Positions 1 through 8,652 of a stretch of 64,000 nt of DNA are shown piece by piece. A program made the translations under genes and the position numbers. Source of the stretch: Novosphingobium sp. MD-1. Its GTDB lineage: Bacteria > Pseudomonadota > Alphaproteobacteria > Sphingomonadales > Sphingomonadaceae. The stretch lies in assembly GCF_001014975.1 (NCBI RefSeq), contig NZ_BBXA01000028.1, positions 1 through 64,000 on the forward strand. Reading direction: 5' to 3'. A model generated the notes under the pieces. It did not search any database, had not been told where the DNA came from, and saw only the letters and a program-made list of their open reading frames with translations. The stretch's first letter is position 1, and each line of letters begins with the position of its first letter.

Positions 1-54
1 GTCGCACGTCATGCACTTGTCGCCCCTGCCATTTTCCCGCATGAAGCGCATCCT

Positions 55-1185
55 ATGCGGGCGTTAGCCGACTTCACGATCCAGCCCGGCGATGCCGGAA
101 CCGAAGAAGCCGGGGGCGCCACGCTGGCGTTCAGCGGCGAGATGCTGGTGTCCTCGGTCGGCGCGATCGATGCCCGGCTGCGCGCGCTGGACGAACCGAT
201 CGCCCGCATCGACCTTTCCGACGTGGAACGCATGGACACCGTGGGCGCGTGGACGGTGTGGCGGCTGGCGCAGGAACAGGGCGCGGAGATCGTCGGCGCC
301 CGCAGCGAAGCCGAACGCCTGATCGCCGCGGTGGGCCAGGCGGGCGAGAACGATTCGGGCGTCAGCGCCCCGCGCCTTCCGCTGTTCGAGCGCGTGCCGG
401 GCAAGGTGGGCGATGCGGTGGTCGGGCTGGCCTGGGGCTCGCTGCAGGTGCTGGGCTTCCTGGGGCAGGTGGTGCAGGTCACCGGCACGCTGCTGCGGCA
501 TCCCGGACGTTTCCGCGGCAAGGCGATGATCCACCAGATGGAGCTGGTGGGCGTGAACGCGCTGGCGATCGTGGGGCTGATGAGCTTCCTGGTCGGCATC
601 GTCATCGCGCAGCAGGGCGCGGTCCAGCTCCGCCAGTTCGGCGCGGAGATCTACACGGTCAACCTGGTGGGCCGTCTGACGCTGCGCGAACTCGGCATTC
701 TGATGACGGCGATCATGGTCGCGGGCCGGTCCGGCTCCGCCTTCGCCGCGCAGCTCGGCACGATGAAGCTGACCGAGGAGGTCGACGCCATGCGCACGAT
801 CGGCGTTTCGCCGATGGAAGCGCTGGTGCTGCCCCGCATTCTGGCGACGATGCTGATGCTGCCCTTGCTGGGCACTTATTCGGCCGTCGTCGGCATCATC
901 GGCGGCGCGTTTCTTTCGGCGACGACGCTGGGCATTCCCTTCCTGACCTTCCTGGCGCGCATTCAGGAAGTGGTGCCGCTGCACGACGTGTGGGTCGGGC
1001 TGGTCAAGGCGCCGGTGTTCGGCCTGATCGTGGCCGTGGCCGGCTGCTATCAGGGGATGCAGGTCAAGGCCAATGCAGAGGAAGTGGGCACGCGCACCAC
1101 GGCGGCGGTGGTCATGGCGATCTTCATGGTGATCGTGCTCGATGCCTTCTTTGCGGTGTTCTTCACCAAGGTCGGCTGGGGATGA
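55..1185 (+). CDS. mlaE: MlaE-type ABC permease with N-terminal STAS-like domain
   Basis: This is the inner-membrane permease of an Mla/MCE phospholipid transporter. Residues about 10-100 resemble a STAS domain (a short beta/alpha stretch with IDLSDVERMDTVGAW), and from about residue 150 the protein becomes the hydrophobic MlaE permease, with motifs such as GLMSFLVGIVIAQQGAVQL and the conserved TEEVDAMRTIGVSPM segment. The length of 376 residues fits the family form that carries the extra N-terminal domain; in E. coli the STAS protein MlaB is separate. The stop codon overlaps the start of the ATPase gene (ATGA), so the two are translationally coupled. Family assignment is strong; the transported lipid and direction are inferred. 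Confidence 0.93.
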   Translation: MRALADFTIQPGDAGTEEAGGATLAFSGEMLVSSVGAIDARLRALDEPIARIDLSDVERMDTVGAWTVWRLAQEQGAEIVGARSEAERLIAAVGQAGENDSGVSAPRLPLFERVPGKVGDAVVGLAWGSLQVLGFLGQVVQVTGTLLRHPGRFRGKAMIHQMELVGVNALAIVGLMSFLVGIVIAQQGAVQLRQFGAEIYTVNLVGRLTLRELGILMTAIMVAGRSGSAFAAQLGTMKLTEEVDAMRTIGVSPMEALVLPRILATMLMLPLLGTYSAVVGIIGGAFLSATTLGIPFLTFLARIQEVVPLHDVWVGLVKAPVFGLIVAVAGCYQGMQVKANAEEVGTRTTAAVVMAIFMVIVLDAFFAVFFTKVGWG

Positions 1186-2015
1186 GCGATCCCGATATCC
1201 TCATCCGCGTGCGCGGACTCAAGAACGTGTTCGGTCCGCATGTGGTCCACGAAGACCTCGATCTCGATGTCCGGCGGGGCGAGATCATTGGCGTGGTGGG
1301 CGGTTCGGGCACGGGCAAATCGGTGCTGATGCGCGCTATCATCGGCCTCCAGATCCCCGAAGCGGGCGAGATCGAGGTGCTCGGCAGCTCGATCACCGAC
1401 GCGCGCGACGATGACGATATCGACATCCGCTGCCAGTGGGGCGTGCTGTTCCAGGGCGGCGCGCTGTTCTCCACGCTGACCGTGGCCGAAAACGTCGAAG
1501 TGCCGTTGCGCGAATTCTATCCCGAGCTCAGCGACGAACTGCGGCACGAGATCGCGCGCTACAAGGTGATCCTTTCCGGCCTGCCGGCGGAAGCGACCGC
1601 CAAGTATCCGGCCGAACTTTCCGGCGGCATGAAGAAGCGCGCTGGCCTTGCGCGCGCCCTGGCGCTCGATCCCGAACTGCTGTTTCTGGACGAACCGACG
1701 GCGGGGCTGGACCCGATCGGCGCGGCGGCGTTCGATCAATTGATCGCCAGCCTGCAGCAGACGCTGGGGCTGACCGTGTTCCTGATCACGCACGATCTCG
1801 ATACCCTTTACGAAATCTGCGATCGTGTGGCCGTGCTGGCCGATAGGAAGGTGATCGCTGTGGGAACGATCCCGGAACTGCTGGCGCTCGATCATCCGTG
1901 GATTCAGGAATACTTCAATGGCCCGCGCGGCCGGGCCGCCAAGGCCGCGCAGGATCGAATTGCACCGCCGGGGATTGCCGCTCCGGTGGACGATACGGCG
2001 CTGGACGAGGCATAG
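1182..2015 (+). CDS. mlaF: MlaF-type ABC ATPase
   Basis: This is the ATP-hydrolysing subunit that drives the adjacent permease. The sequence shows Walker A GGSGTGKS at about residues 40-47, the signature LSGGMKKRAGLARAL, and Walker B LLFLDEPTAGLDP followed by the switch histidine in LITHDLDTL. Its 277 residues match MlaF. The ATG at 1182 shares four bases with the permease gene, which fixes the start; a longer open frame upstream is only read-through in the shadow of the permease. It sits second in the permease-ATPase-MCE-lipoprotein operon. Confidence 0.95.
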   Translation: MSDPDILIRVRGLKNVFGPHVVHEDLDLDVRRGEIIGVVGGSGTGKSVLMRAIIGLQIPEAGEIEVLGSSITDARDDDDIDIRCQWGVLFQGGALFSTLTVAENVEVPLREFYPELSDELRHEIARYKVILSGLPAEATAKYPAELSGGMKKRAGLARALALDPELLFLDEPTAGLDPIGAAAFDQLIASLQQTLGLTVFLITHDLDTLYEICDRVAVLADRKVIAVGTIPELLALDHPWIQEYFNGPRGRAAKAAQDRIAPPGIAAPVDDTALDEA

Positions 2016-2033
2016 GATACGGGAACACAGCCG

Positions 2034-2972
2034 ATGGAAACGCGCGCAAACCATATCTGGGTCGGGGCCGTTACCCTCCTGCTGCTGGCCGGCATCGCCG
2101 CGCTGACGGTGTGGATCGCGCGCCTGAACCAGGGCGAACAGGATCACTACGACATCTTCTTCAAGCAGTCGGTGGATGGTCTGGCCAAGGGATCGGAAGT
2201 CTCGTTCTCGGGCGTGCCCTCGGGTCAGGTGGAAGACATCGATCTGTGGGAGAAGGACCCAGAATTCGTCCGGGTGCGGATCAAGATCAACAGGAAGGTG
2301 CCGATCCTGCAGGGCACGACCGCCAGCCTGCAGGGCAGCTTCACCGGCGTAACCACCATCCAGTTGCAGGGCGCGGTCAAGGGCGCGCCACCGATCGAGG
2401 AGAAGGGGCCGGAAGGCGTGCCCGTGATCCCGACCAAGCGCGGCGGTCTTGGCGAGATTCTGGCCAACACGCCGCTGTTGCTGGAACGGCTGGCGACGCT
2501 GACCGAACGGCTGACGATGGTGCTGTCCGACCAGAACCTGAAGTCGTTCGAAAACATCATGCGCAACACGGACAAGATGACCGGCAACCTTGCCGCTGCC
2601 TCGCCCGATGTGAAGCGGGTGCTGTCCGAATTGCAGGCGACCTTGCGGCAGGCGAACTACACGCTTTCCAGCTTCGAGAAGCTGGCCGGATCGACCGACG
2701 CGATGATCAACGACGAAGGTAGCGGCCTGGCCAAGCAGTTGCGCCAGACGCTGAAATCGGCTCAGTCCGCGGCGGACGCGCTCCAGGCCACGCTGGATGA
2801 TACGCGCCCGGCCGCGCGCCAGCTGAACGAACGCACGCTGCCTGCCGCCGAAGCCGCGATCCGCGATCTGCAGGCGACGACGCGGTCGCTGCGCGAAGTG
2901 ACCGACAAGATCAACGACCGTGGCGTAAGCGCCATCGTCGGCAGCCCGAAGCTGCCGGACTACAAGCCATGA
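2034..2972 (+). CDS. mlaD: MlaD-type MCE substrate-binding protein
   Basis: This is a membrane-anchored MCE protein that forms the periplasmic lipid-conducting ring of the transporter. One transmembrane segment lies at about residues 8-29 (VGAVTLLLLAGIAALTVWIA), followed by an MCE domain at about 38-120 with the typical GLAKGSEVSFSGVPSGQV. The remaining 190 residues are predicted to be helical and coiled, which is usual for longer MCE proteins (312 residues here). It begins 18 bases after the ATPase gene and overlaps the lipoprotein gene by four bases. Confidence 0.93.
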   Translation: METRANHIWVGAVTLLLLAGIAALTVWIARLNQGEQDHYDIFFKQSVDGLAKGSEVSFSGVPSGQVEDIDLWEKDPEFVRVRIKINRKVPILQGTTASLQGSFTGVTTIQLQGAVKGAPPIEEKGPEGVPVIPTKRGGLGEILANTPLLLERLATLTERLTMVLSDQNLKSFENIMRNTDKMTGNLAAASPDVKRVLSELQATLRQANYTLSSFEKLAGSTDAMINDEGSGLAKQLRQTLKSAQSAADALQATLDDTRPAARQLNERTLPAAEAAIRDLQATTRSLREVTDKINDRGVSAIVGSPKLPDYKP

Positions 2973-3577
2973 AAGGGACCATCGCGATGATCCGCAAACC
3001 GATCCTTGCCGCGCCGCTGCTCGCGTCTGCCCTCGCTCTGGCTCTTTCCGCCTGCGTCAACATCGGCACCAAGGTGCCGGGCACGCTGATGAGCCTGACG
3101 CCCGAAAGCGCGCCGGCGGCTGGCGCCGGCGTGTCGGGCAGCCTCTCCGGCGCGACCGCCGTGCTGGAGCCGGCGGCGGAGGCGCGGCTGGCGGTGCTGC
3201 GCATTCCGGTGCAGATCGACGATTCCAACGTCGCCTATCTCAAGGGCACGCAATGGGTCGAACGGCCGACGCGGCTGTTCCAGCGCCTGCTGGCCGAAAC
3301 GCTGCGCGCCAAGGGCGGCAGGCTGGTGGTGGAGAACGATCTGGGCGTCAGCGGGCCGCGCCTTTCGGGCCGCATTCTCGACCTGGGCTATGACGCGCGC
3401 AGCCGGCGCGTCATCGTCCGTTTCGATGCGGTGAAGGAACTGCCCGGCGGCAAGATCGAGACGAAGCGTTTCGAACAGGACGTGCCGGGCGTCGCGCCGG
3501 AAGCGAGCGAGGTGGGGCCGGCGCTGAACAAGGCGGCCAACGCCGTGGCGAAGGACGTGGTCGACTGGTTCGGCTGA
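2969..3577 (+). CDS. ABC-type transport auxiliary lipoprotein (PqiC-like)
   Basis: This is an outer-membrane lipoprotein expected to work with the MCE transporter. It has a lipoprotein signal peptide with lipobox LSAC (Cys 29) and the body of the ABC auxiliary lipoprotein family (RIPVQIDDSNVAYLKG...WVERPTRLFQRLLAETL), 202 residues in all. It overlaps mlaD by four bases. A second in-frame Met at residue 7 (base 2987) gives a more typical signal-peptide length and could be the true start. The operon has no separate MlaC or MlaB, which is common in this arrangement. Confidence 0.88.
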   Translation: MKGTIAMIRKPILAAPLLASALALALSACVNIGTKVPGTLMSLTPESAPAAGAGVSGSLSGATAVLEPAAEARLAVLRIPVQIDDSNVAYLKGTQWVERPTRLFQRLLAETLRAKGGRLVVENDLGVSGPRLSGRILDLGYDARSRRVIVRFDAVKELPGGKIETKRFEQDVPGVAPEASEVGPALNKAANAVAKDVVDWFG

Positions 3578-3599
3578 TCCTGATTGGCAGGAAGGCGGT

Positions 3600-4295
3600 T
3601 TAAGCCCGCGCAAGTTCCGCGAAGCGGGTTGCCGCGCGGAACGCCGCGAAGCGCTTGTTGCGCCGGTCCTGCGCCTCGGCATCCTTGCCCCAGAGTTCGG
3701 CCTGCCAGTCTTCCTCGAGATTGGCGGCGTTCCACAGCGCTTCCACGTCCGCGCCCGGCGCGATCGCGGCAAGGCCCAGCGTAAGCGACGCGGCCAGGCT
3801 GGCGGTGTTGCGCAGCGCCGCCAGCGCGAAGGCGTCCAGCCCCTCCAGTTCGCCGGCGATGCGCTCGATCGCCTCGGGCGGCTGCGGCCGGTGCATCACG
3901 CCCGAAACGCGGTGGAAGCTCACGCCGATGCGCGTTTCCATGGCGGAGAGCAGCGGTTCCCACACCGCGCGCTGGCGCGCCGCCAAGGGCTCGTCCGGCT
4001 CGGCGCGATAGCACAGCGTATCGGTTTCAGCATAAGGCAGCAGTTCGCCGATGGTGCGGGCGCGTTCGGGAGCGACCACATCCAGCGCGAAATCGGCCAT
4101 GTCGCGCAGGTGGAAGCGGGTGCTGTCGATCTCGTCGCCCTGATCGGCCCACTCCGCCGCCATGGCCTCGGCCAGCGCGCGGGCGGGGACGATCTGGGGA
4201 CGTCCGCCGACGGTGCGGATGCCGCGCCCGTCCAGCACCACGCGAAAGCCGCCATCTTCGGCGACAACGGTCACGTCCTTGTAGAAACGCTTCAT
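3600..4295 (-). CDS. ATP12-family F1-ATPase assembly chaperone
   Basis: This 231-residue protein matches the ATP12 chaperone family, which in mitochondria and alphaproteobacteria assists F1 alpha-subunit assembly. Recognisable stretches are MKRFYKDVTV, VVLDGRGIRT, DSTRFHLRDMADFALD and DTLCYRAEPDEPLAARQ. It is the last gene of a leftward six-gene operon and shares four bases with the upstream small membrane-protein gene. The family is characteristic of alphaproteobacteria and supports the taxonomic placement. Confidence 0.92.
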   Translation of the reverse strand: MKRFYKDVTVVAEDGGFRVVLDGRGIRTVGGRPQIVPARALAEAMAAEWADQGDEIDSTRFHLRDMADFALDVVAPERARTIGELLPYAETDTLCYRAEPDEPLAARQRAVWEPLLSAMETRIGVSFHRVSGVMHRPQPPEAIERIAGELEGLDAFALAALRNTASLAASLTLGLAAIAPGADVEALWNAANLEEDWQAELWGKDAEAQDRRNKRFAAFRAATRFAELARA

Positions 4296-4516
4296 TCGGG
4301 GCTCCGCCAGCGCTTTGCCAGCAGGGGTGGCAGCGCGAAGAAATCGGCAAGACCGGCGGCCATCAGGACATAGCCCGCCGCTTCGGGCAGGCCCGCCAGC
4401 CAGCCAACCTTGCGCGAAGCGACAAGCGCGCCGGCCAGCACCAGCAGCGTGCCGGAAAGACGGACCAGTTGCAGGATGGCGAAACGGGCGATGGCCGGGT
4501 CGCGCTCGGCGCTCAT
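4292..4516 (-). CDS. small two-helix membrane protein, unknown function
   Basis: A 74-residue protein with two hydrophobic segments (about residues 17-34 and 41-58) and a basic C-terminus. I do not recognise a named family. It overlaps the HAD phosphatase gene upstream and the ATP12 gene downstream by four bases each, so it is very probably expressed as part of the operon. Its position gives no clear clue to its role. Confidence 0.75.
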   Translation of the reverse strand: MSAERDPAIARFAILQLVRLSGTLLVLAGALVASRKVGWLAGLPEAAGYVLMAAGLADFFALPPLLAKRWRSPE

Positions 4517-5187
4517 TCCATGCCTTTCAGCAGGGCGCGCAGTTCGATCATGGTGGTGGCCACCGCTTCGGCACCCGCGTCGAACAGCTCCGCCGGATCG
4601 TGATAGCCCCAGTCCACCCCGAATGCCCGGATGCCCGCATTGCGCGCCATTTCCATGTCATAGGCGGTATCGCCGATCATGGCGGTGTGCGCGGCGCTGG
4701 CGCCGGTGGCTTCGAGGCAGGCTTCCACCATCGAAGGATGGGGCTTCGAGGGATGCCGGTCGGCCGTCTGCAGCGTAACGAAGTGCCCGGCAAGGCCATG
4801 GGTGGTCAGGCAATGGGCAAGGCCCCGGTCGCTCTTGCCGGTGGCGACGCCCAGCAGCCAGCCAGCGTCCGCCAGTTCCTCCACCAGCGCGGCGATGCCC
4901 TCGTAGAGCGGCTCGGCCACGGCGCCGGCCTCGCGCCGGGCGCGGAAGGCGTCCTTGTAGTATCCGGCCAGCGCGGCATGGTCGCGGTCCCCGCCTTCAG
5001 GGTGCAGGCGGCGCATCGCCTCGTGCAGCGAAAGGCCGACGATCCTGCGGGTTGCCGCGCGATCGGGTGGAGTCAGGCCGGCGGTGGCAAAGGCCGCGTC
5101 CATGGCCGCGCAGATATCGGCCTGGCTGTCGACCAGCGTGCCGTCGCAATCGAAGATGGCAAGGCGCAAAGGCGCGTCGGACGTCAT
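4513..5187 (-). CDS. HAD-superfamily phosphatase (phosphoglycolate phosphatase-like)
   Basis: A soluble HAD hydrolase of 224 residues. Motif I is FDCDGTLVDS near residue 12, motif II lies at GVATGKS, and motif IV is MIGDTAYDMEMARNAG. The cap insertion after motif I is of the helical beta-phosphoglucomutase/Gph type. The substrate cannot be read from sequence; 2-phosphoglycolate is the usual guess. It overlaps both neighbours by four bases in the leftward operon. Confidence 0.9.
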   Translation of the reverse strand: MTSDAPLRLAIFDCDGTLVDSQADICAAMDAAFATAGLTPPDRAATRRIVGLSLHEAMRRLHPEGGDRDHAALAGYYKDAFRARREAGAVAEPLYEGIAALVEELADAGWLLGVATGKSDRGLAHCLTTHGLAGHFVTLQTADRHPSKPHPSMVEACLEATGASAAHTAMIGDTAYDMEMARNAGIRAFGVDWGYHDPAELFDAGAEAVATTMIELRALLKGME

Positions 5188-5786
5188 GGCACCAGCCTCC
5201 TCATCAGTTCGGCGATGGCGGGCGATCCTTCCGCCTCAAGCCCCGCCGCCACGCGGGTGCGTTCGTCGGCCGGCTTGTTCTGCGAAAGCTTGAACGTGGG
5301 CCGCCAGGCCAGCACTTCCATCTCGAAGCCCACGATCGCGCCCATCATCTGCCGCAGTTGCGGTTCGGGTATCTTGTCCATCGTCCAAGGCGTGGCATCG
5401 GCGATGCGCGCCTCATGCCGCGCGGAAAGCCCTTCCAGCAGCGCGCGCAGGCCATCCTGATCCATGCGCCGCACGCGCCCTTCCAGTTCCAGCGCCACGT
5501 AGTTCCACGTCGGCACCTGCGCGGCATCGGCATACCAGCGCGGGCTGACATAGCCGTCCGGCCCGTTGACCACCGCCAGCGCCATGGCGCCGTCCAGGTG
5601 GCGGGTCAGCGCGTTGCCGCGCGCGAGATGGAACTGCACCGCGCCGTCGCCGGTCGAAAGCAGCGGCGTATGCGCCACGCGCGGCCCGTCCGGCGTGGTC
5701 AGGAACACCATGCCGAATCCGATTTCCGCGATCAGCGCTTCGTGCAGATCGCGATCGTCGCTGCGGAAGGCGGGGTTCGGGTGCAT
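5184..5786 (-). CDS. PaiB-like FMN-binding protein
   Basis: A 200-residue member of the family annotated as FMN-binding negative transcriptional regulator (PaiB). The N-terminal MHPNPAFR, the VSPRWYADAAQVPTWNYVALELEG block and the C-terminal FKLSQNKPADER segment are typical. The split-barrel fold binds flavin; a direct role in transcription is not evident from sequence. It overlaps the downstream HAD gene by four bases and touches the upstream synthase gene through a TGATG junction. Confidence 0.9.
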   Translation of the reverse strand: MHPNPAFRSDDRDLHEALIAEIGFGMVFLTTPDGPRVAHTPLLSTGDGAVQFHLARGNALTRHLDGAMALAVVNGPDGYVSPRWYADAAQVPTWNYVALELEGRVRRMDQDGLRALLEGLSARHEARIADATPWTMDKIPEPQLRQMMGAIVGFEMEVLAWRPTFKLSQNKPADERTRVAAGLEAEGSPAIAELMRRLVP

Positions 5787-6976
5787 CAGCGCTTGGGCGT
5801 GCGGGGCGATGGCGTCTTGCGTGCCGCCGGCTTCTTTGCGGCGGGCTTCGCGGCGGCGCGCTTGCCCGTCGGCTTGCGGCCGGTGGGCCCATCGGCCCGC
5901 TTGCGCCGTTCGCCGCGCCGCTCCTTGCGGTACTGCTTGGCATGAGCCTTGGCCGCGCGCTTCTGTTCGTCCTTCTCGTCGACCAGCTTGACCGGTTCGA
6001 GCGGGAGATCGCCGTCCGCCTCGTCGAAGCCCAGCTGCGCCATGCTGGCCGCGAAATGCTCGGGCAGCGGGGCCGTTACATCGATCAGGTCGCCTTCGGG
6101 ATGCTCGATGCGCAGGCGGCGGGCGTGGAGGTGCATCTTGCGGCTGATGCTGCCGGTCAGGAACGCCGCCTGTCCGCCATATTTGCCGTCGCCCACGATC
6201 GGATGACCGATCGCCGCCATGTGGACGCGAAGCTGGTGGGTGCGGCCGGTCAGCGGCTGGAGTTCCACCCAGGCCGCCCGGTTGCCGGCGCGATCGACCA
6301 CGCGGTAGCGGGTGCGCGCCGTCTGACCCTGGCCGCTTTCATCGACCATCATCTTCTCGCCACCGGTGCCCGGCTGCTTGGCCAGCGGCAGTTCGATCAG
6401 TCCGTCCGATATATCGGGAATGCCCGTCACGAGCGCCCAGTAGATCTTCCTGGCCGACCGGCCGGAGAAGCGCTTGGAGAAGAATGCCGCGCTGCCGGGC
6501 GTGCGAGCGATCAGCAGGACGCCCGACGTGTCCTTGTCGAGCCGGTGGACCAGGCGCGGGCGTGGTCCCTTGTCCTCTGCGTAGGCGTCGAGCAGGCCGT
6601 CGACATGCTCGTGCGTGCCGCTGCCGCCCTGCGTGGCGAGGCCGGGCGGCTTGTTGAGCACGATCGCCGCGCGGTCCTTTTCCAGCACCATGGATTCGGC
6701 CAGCGCGATTTGCTCCTCGGTCAGCGGCTTGCGCGGCCGGGCGCCCTTGCTGCCCGCCAGAGGGGTGGTCCCGCCTGGCGGCACGCGCAGCACCTGGCCC
6801 TTCGCCAGGCGGGTATCGACATCGGCGCGCTTGCCGTCGACGCGGATCTGGCCGGTGCGCGCCCAGCGCGAAACCGTGGCGAAGCCCACTTGCGGCAAAT
6901 GGCGCTTGAACCAGCGGTCGAGCCGGATGTCGTCATCGTCGTGCGCGATGGTGAACTGGCGGACTTCCTCGCTCAT
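5786..6976 (-). CDS. RluA-family pseudouridine synthase
   Basis: An rRNA or tRNA pseudouridine synthase of 396 residues. It starts with an S4-like RNA-binding segment (RLDRWFKRHLPQVGFATVSR) and carries the catalytic motif HRLDKDTSGVLLIART in the middle of the chain. The last 70 residues or so are a low-complexity tail of Lys, Arg, Ala and Pro, longer than in enterobacterial RluC/RluD and common in sphingomonads; it probably contacts RNA. The start overlaps the crcB stop by four bases. Which uridine is modified cannot be told. Confidence 0.93.
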   Translation of the reverse strand: MSEEVRQFTIAHDDDDIRLDRWFKRHLPQVGFATVSRWARTGQIRVDGKRADVDTRLAKGQVLRVPPGGTTPLAGSKGARPRKPLTEEQIALAESMVLEKDRAAIVLNKPPGLATQGGSGTHEHVDGLLDAYAEDKGPRPRLVHRLDKDTSGVLLIARTPGSAAFFSKRFSGRSARKIYWALVTGIPDISDGLIELPLAKQPGTGGEKMMVDESGQGQTARTRYRVVDRAGNRAAWVELQPLTGRTHQLRVHMAAIGHPIVGDGKYGGQAAFLTGSISRKMHLHARRLRIEHPEGDLIDVTAPLPEHFAASMAQLGFDEADGDLPLEPVKLVDEKDEQKRAAKAHAKQYRKERRGERRKRADGPTGRKPTGKRAAAKPAAKKPAARKTPSPRTPKR

Positions 6977-7374
6977 GCCGCTGCCCGCATCACGAAAAGG
7001 CCCAGGAACAGCCCGGCGATGCCCGTCGCCAGCGAACCCGCCGCATAAACCGCGGCCGTGCCCATCAGCCCGCGTTCGAGCAGCAGCGCGGTTTCGAGGC
7101 TGAACGAGGAGAACGTGGTGAAGCCGCCCAGCACGCCCACCGCCAGCAGCAGCCGCCAGGCTTCGCCGGCCGCGCCATTCCGGGCAAGCCAGCCCGCCAG
7201 CAGTCCCATCAGCAGGCTGCCCGCGACGTTGATCGAAAAGGTGGGCCAGGGAAAGGCCGCGTTGGGGCCGACGATGCCCATCACGAGCCGTCCGGCATGA
7301 TAGCGCAGCACCGATCCACCGGCGCCGCCAGCGGCGACCAGCAGCGTGGCCTGCAAGGTTGAGGGAGGATTCAT
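6973..7374 (-). CDS. crcB: fluoride exporter CrcB/Fluc
   Basis: A small membrane protein of 133 residues with four hydrophobic helices, acting as a fluoride channel dimer. Family marks are GGxxGSVLRYHAGR near the N-terminus, INVAGSLLMGLLAGW, and GVLGGFTTFSSFSLE. It is the first gene of the leftward six-gene operon. I looked for a fluoride riboswitch in the 200 bases upstream and did not see a convincing one. Confidence 0.93.
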   Translation of the reverse strand: MNPPSTLQATLLVAAGGAGGSVLRYHAGRLVMGIVGPNAAFPWPTFSINVAGSLLMGLLAGWLARNGAAGEAWRLLLAVGVLGGFTTFSSFSLETALLLERGLMGTAAVYAAGSLATGIAGLFLGLFVMRAAA

Positions 7375-7586
7375 GGTTGCGGCCTTAGACGTTCAGCGGC
7401 TCCGGGGGAAGGGCGGGGGAACGATCAGGGCGCGAGTTTGCTTGCCTTTCGTTTGGCGCACTGCTAACGGGCCGCCGGTTGGAGCCGGTCCAGCATGGAT
7501 TCGGCCCCGTTCGTGTTTCCCGAATCACGGTGACCCCCGCATGATTGGCGGGCTCTCGCCTGAAGCTGTTTGAGGTGTGTCGGTTT

Positions 7587-7793
7587 ATGCAGATTCTCGT
7601 TCGCGACAACAATGTCGACCAGGCTCTTCGCGCGCTCAAGAAGAAGCTGCAGCGTGAGGGCGTGTATCGCGAAATGAAGCTGCGCCGCCACTACGAAAAG
7701 CCCTCCGAAAAGCGCGCCCGCGAAAAGGCGGCCGCTGTTCGCCGCGCCCGCAAGCTGGAGCGCAAGCGGCTGGAGCGCGACGGCGCCAAGTAA
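7587..7793 (+). CDS. rpsU: 30S ribosomal protein S21
   Basis: The 68-residue product begins [20 protein letters not shown] and continues [21 protein letters not shown], the S21 signature, with a basic C-terminal tail. It binds the 30S platform near the anti-Shine-Dalgarno region. The ATG at 7587 matches the family N-terminus; an upstream in-frame ATG at 7545 would add 14 unrelated residues. A hairpin terminator follows at 7870. Confidence 0.96.
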   Translation: MQILVRDNNVDQALRALKKKLQREGVYREMKLRRHYEKPSEKRAREKAAAVRRARKLERKRLERDGAK

Positions 7794-7869
7794 GGTTCGG
7801 GCGGCGGAAGAGACGTTGGTCTCATCCGCCATCTAGCCTCTTGCCGCGACGGCCCGGCTGGGCCAAGAG

Positions 7870-7894
7870 GGGCGCCGTCATCGCGGCGCCCTTT
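7870..7894 (+). terminator. hairpin terminator after rpsU
   Basis: An 8-bp perfect stem (gggcgccg / cggcgccc) with a TCATCG loop, followed by TTT. It lies 77 bases after the rpsU stop and before the FKBP gene, so it probably separates the two transcripts. The short T-run makes it only moderately convincing. Confidence 0.6.
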
Positions 7895-7978
7895 CGCACA
7901 TCTGGCCCTTGCGGCCGATGGCGATTCGCGCCTTACCGCAGGGAGAGCCTCAGACCGGGGCGCTCAAAAGGGGAAGCA

Positions 7979-8557
7979 ATGTCAGAAATCACGCGCGTTC
8001 CGCTGCAGCCTGTTGCGCAGGGATCGGTCACCAAGATCTGGCTTGGCGTTGCCGTGGCCGCTTTGATCGGGATCGGCGGGGCCTATGCCGCGCGGCCGCA
8101 GCACTTTGCGGCGGTCTATGTCGAGGCGGTCAAGCAGGGTGAAGGCGAATCGCCGAAGACGGGCGATGTCGCGCTGGTGAACTATGTCGGGCGGCTCGCG
8201 TCCACCGGCAAGGAATTCGATCGCGGCGAACGTGTCGCCATGCCGGTCGATGGGGTGATCCCCGGCTTCTCCAAGGGGCTTCAGATGATGAAGCGCGGCG
8301 GCAAGTACCGGCTCGAGATTCCGGCCGCCGATGCCTATGGCGATCGCCCGCAGACCAACCAGGGCACTGGCGAAGTGGTGATCCCGGCCAACAGCGATCT
8401 GGTGTTCGAAGTCGAACTGATCGATTTCAAGAGCGCCGCCGAGCTGGAGCAGCAACGCCGCGTCCTGCAGCAGATGCAAGGGATGCAGGGCATGCCCGGC
8501 GGACCGCACGGTGGCCCGCATGGCGCGCCGCCCGCCGGGGAAGCCCCGCAGCGCTGA
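7979..8557 (+). CDS. membrane-anchored FKBP-type peptidyl-prolyl isomerase
   Basis: A 192-residue protein with one transmembrane anchor (about residues 17-38) and an FKBP domain at about 55-152 (GDVALVNYVGRLASTGKEFD, VIPGFSKGLQMMKRGGKYRLEIP, NSDLVFEVELIDF). It should face the periplasm and assist folding there. The C-terminal tail is rich in Gln, Met, Gly, Pro and His (QQMQGMQGMPGGPHGGPHG) and could bind metal, as in SlyD-like proteins; that is a guess. The start at 7979 has an AGGGGAAGC ribosome site; an upstream ATG at 7841 would run through the rpsU terminator and is rejected. Confidence 0.9.
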   Translation: MSEITRVPLQPVAQGSVTKIWLGVAVAALIGIGGAYAARPQHFAAVYVEAVKQGEGESPKTGDVALVNYVGRLASTGKEFDRGERVAMPVDGVIPGFSKGLQMMKRGGKYRLEIPAADAYGDRPQTNQGTGEVVIPANSDLVFEVELIDFKSAAELEQQRRVLQQMQGMQGMPGGPHGGPHGAPPAGEAPQR

Positions 8558-8582
8558 TCGCGCGTTTCCGTCCGTTCGCTTG

Positions 8583-8626
8583 AAGGACGCCGCGCGCGAT
8601 GCTAGCGCGCGGCGTCCTTTGTTTTT
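8583..8626 (+). terminator. strong rho-independent terminator between FKBP gene and gatC
   Basis: A perfect 15-bp inverted repeat (8583-8597 and 8605-8619) with a seven-base loop, followed by TGTTTTT. It ends only 27 bases before the gatC start, so it should stop FKBP transcripts and isolate the gat operon, whose promoter would then have to overlap this region. Confidence 0.85.
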
Positions 8627-8652
8627 CCGTTTGTCCAAGGCAGGGAAATCCC

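Noticed and set aside
7375-7586. Possible fluoride riboswitch upstream of crcB
   Set aside because: The conserved pseudoknot core was not recognisable on the minus strand.
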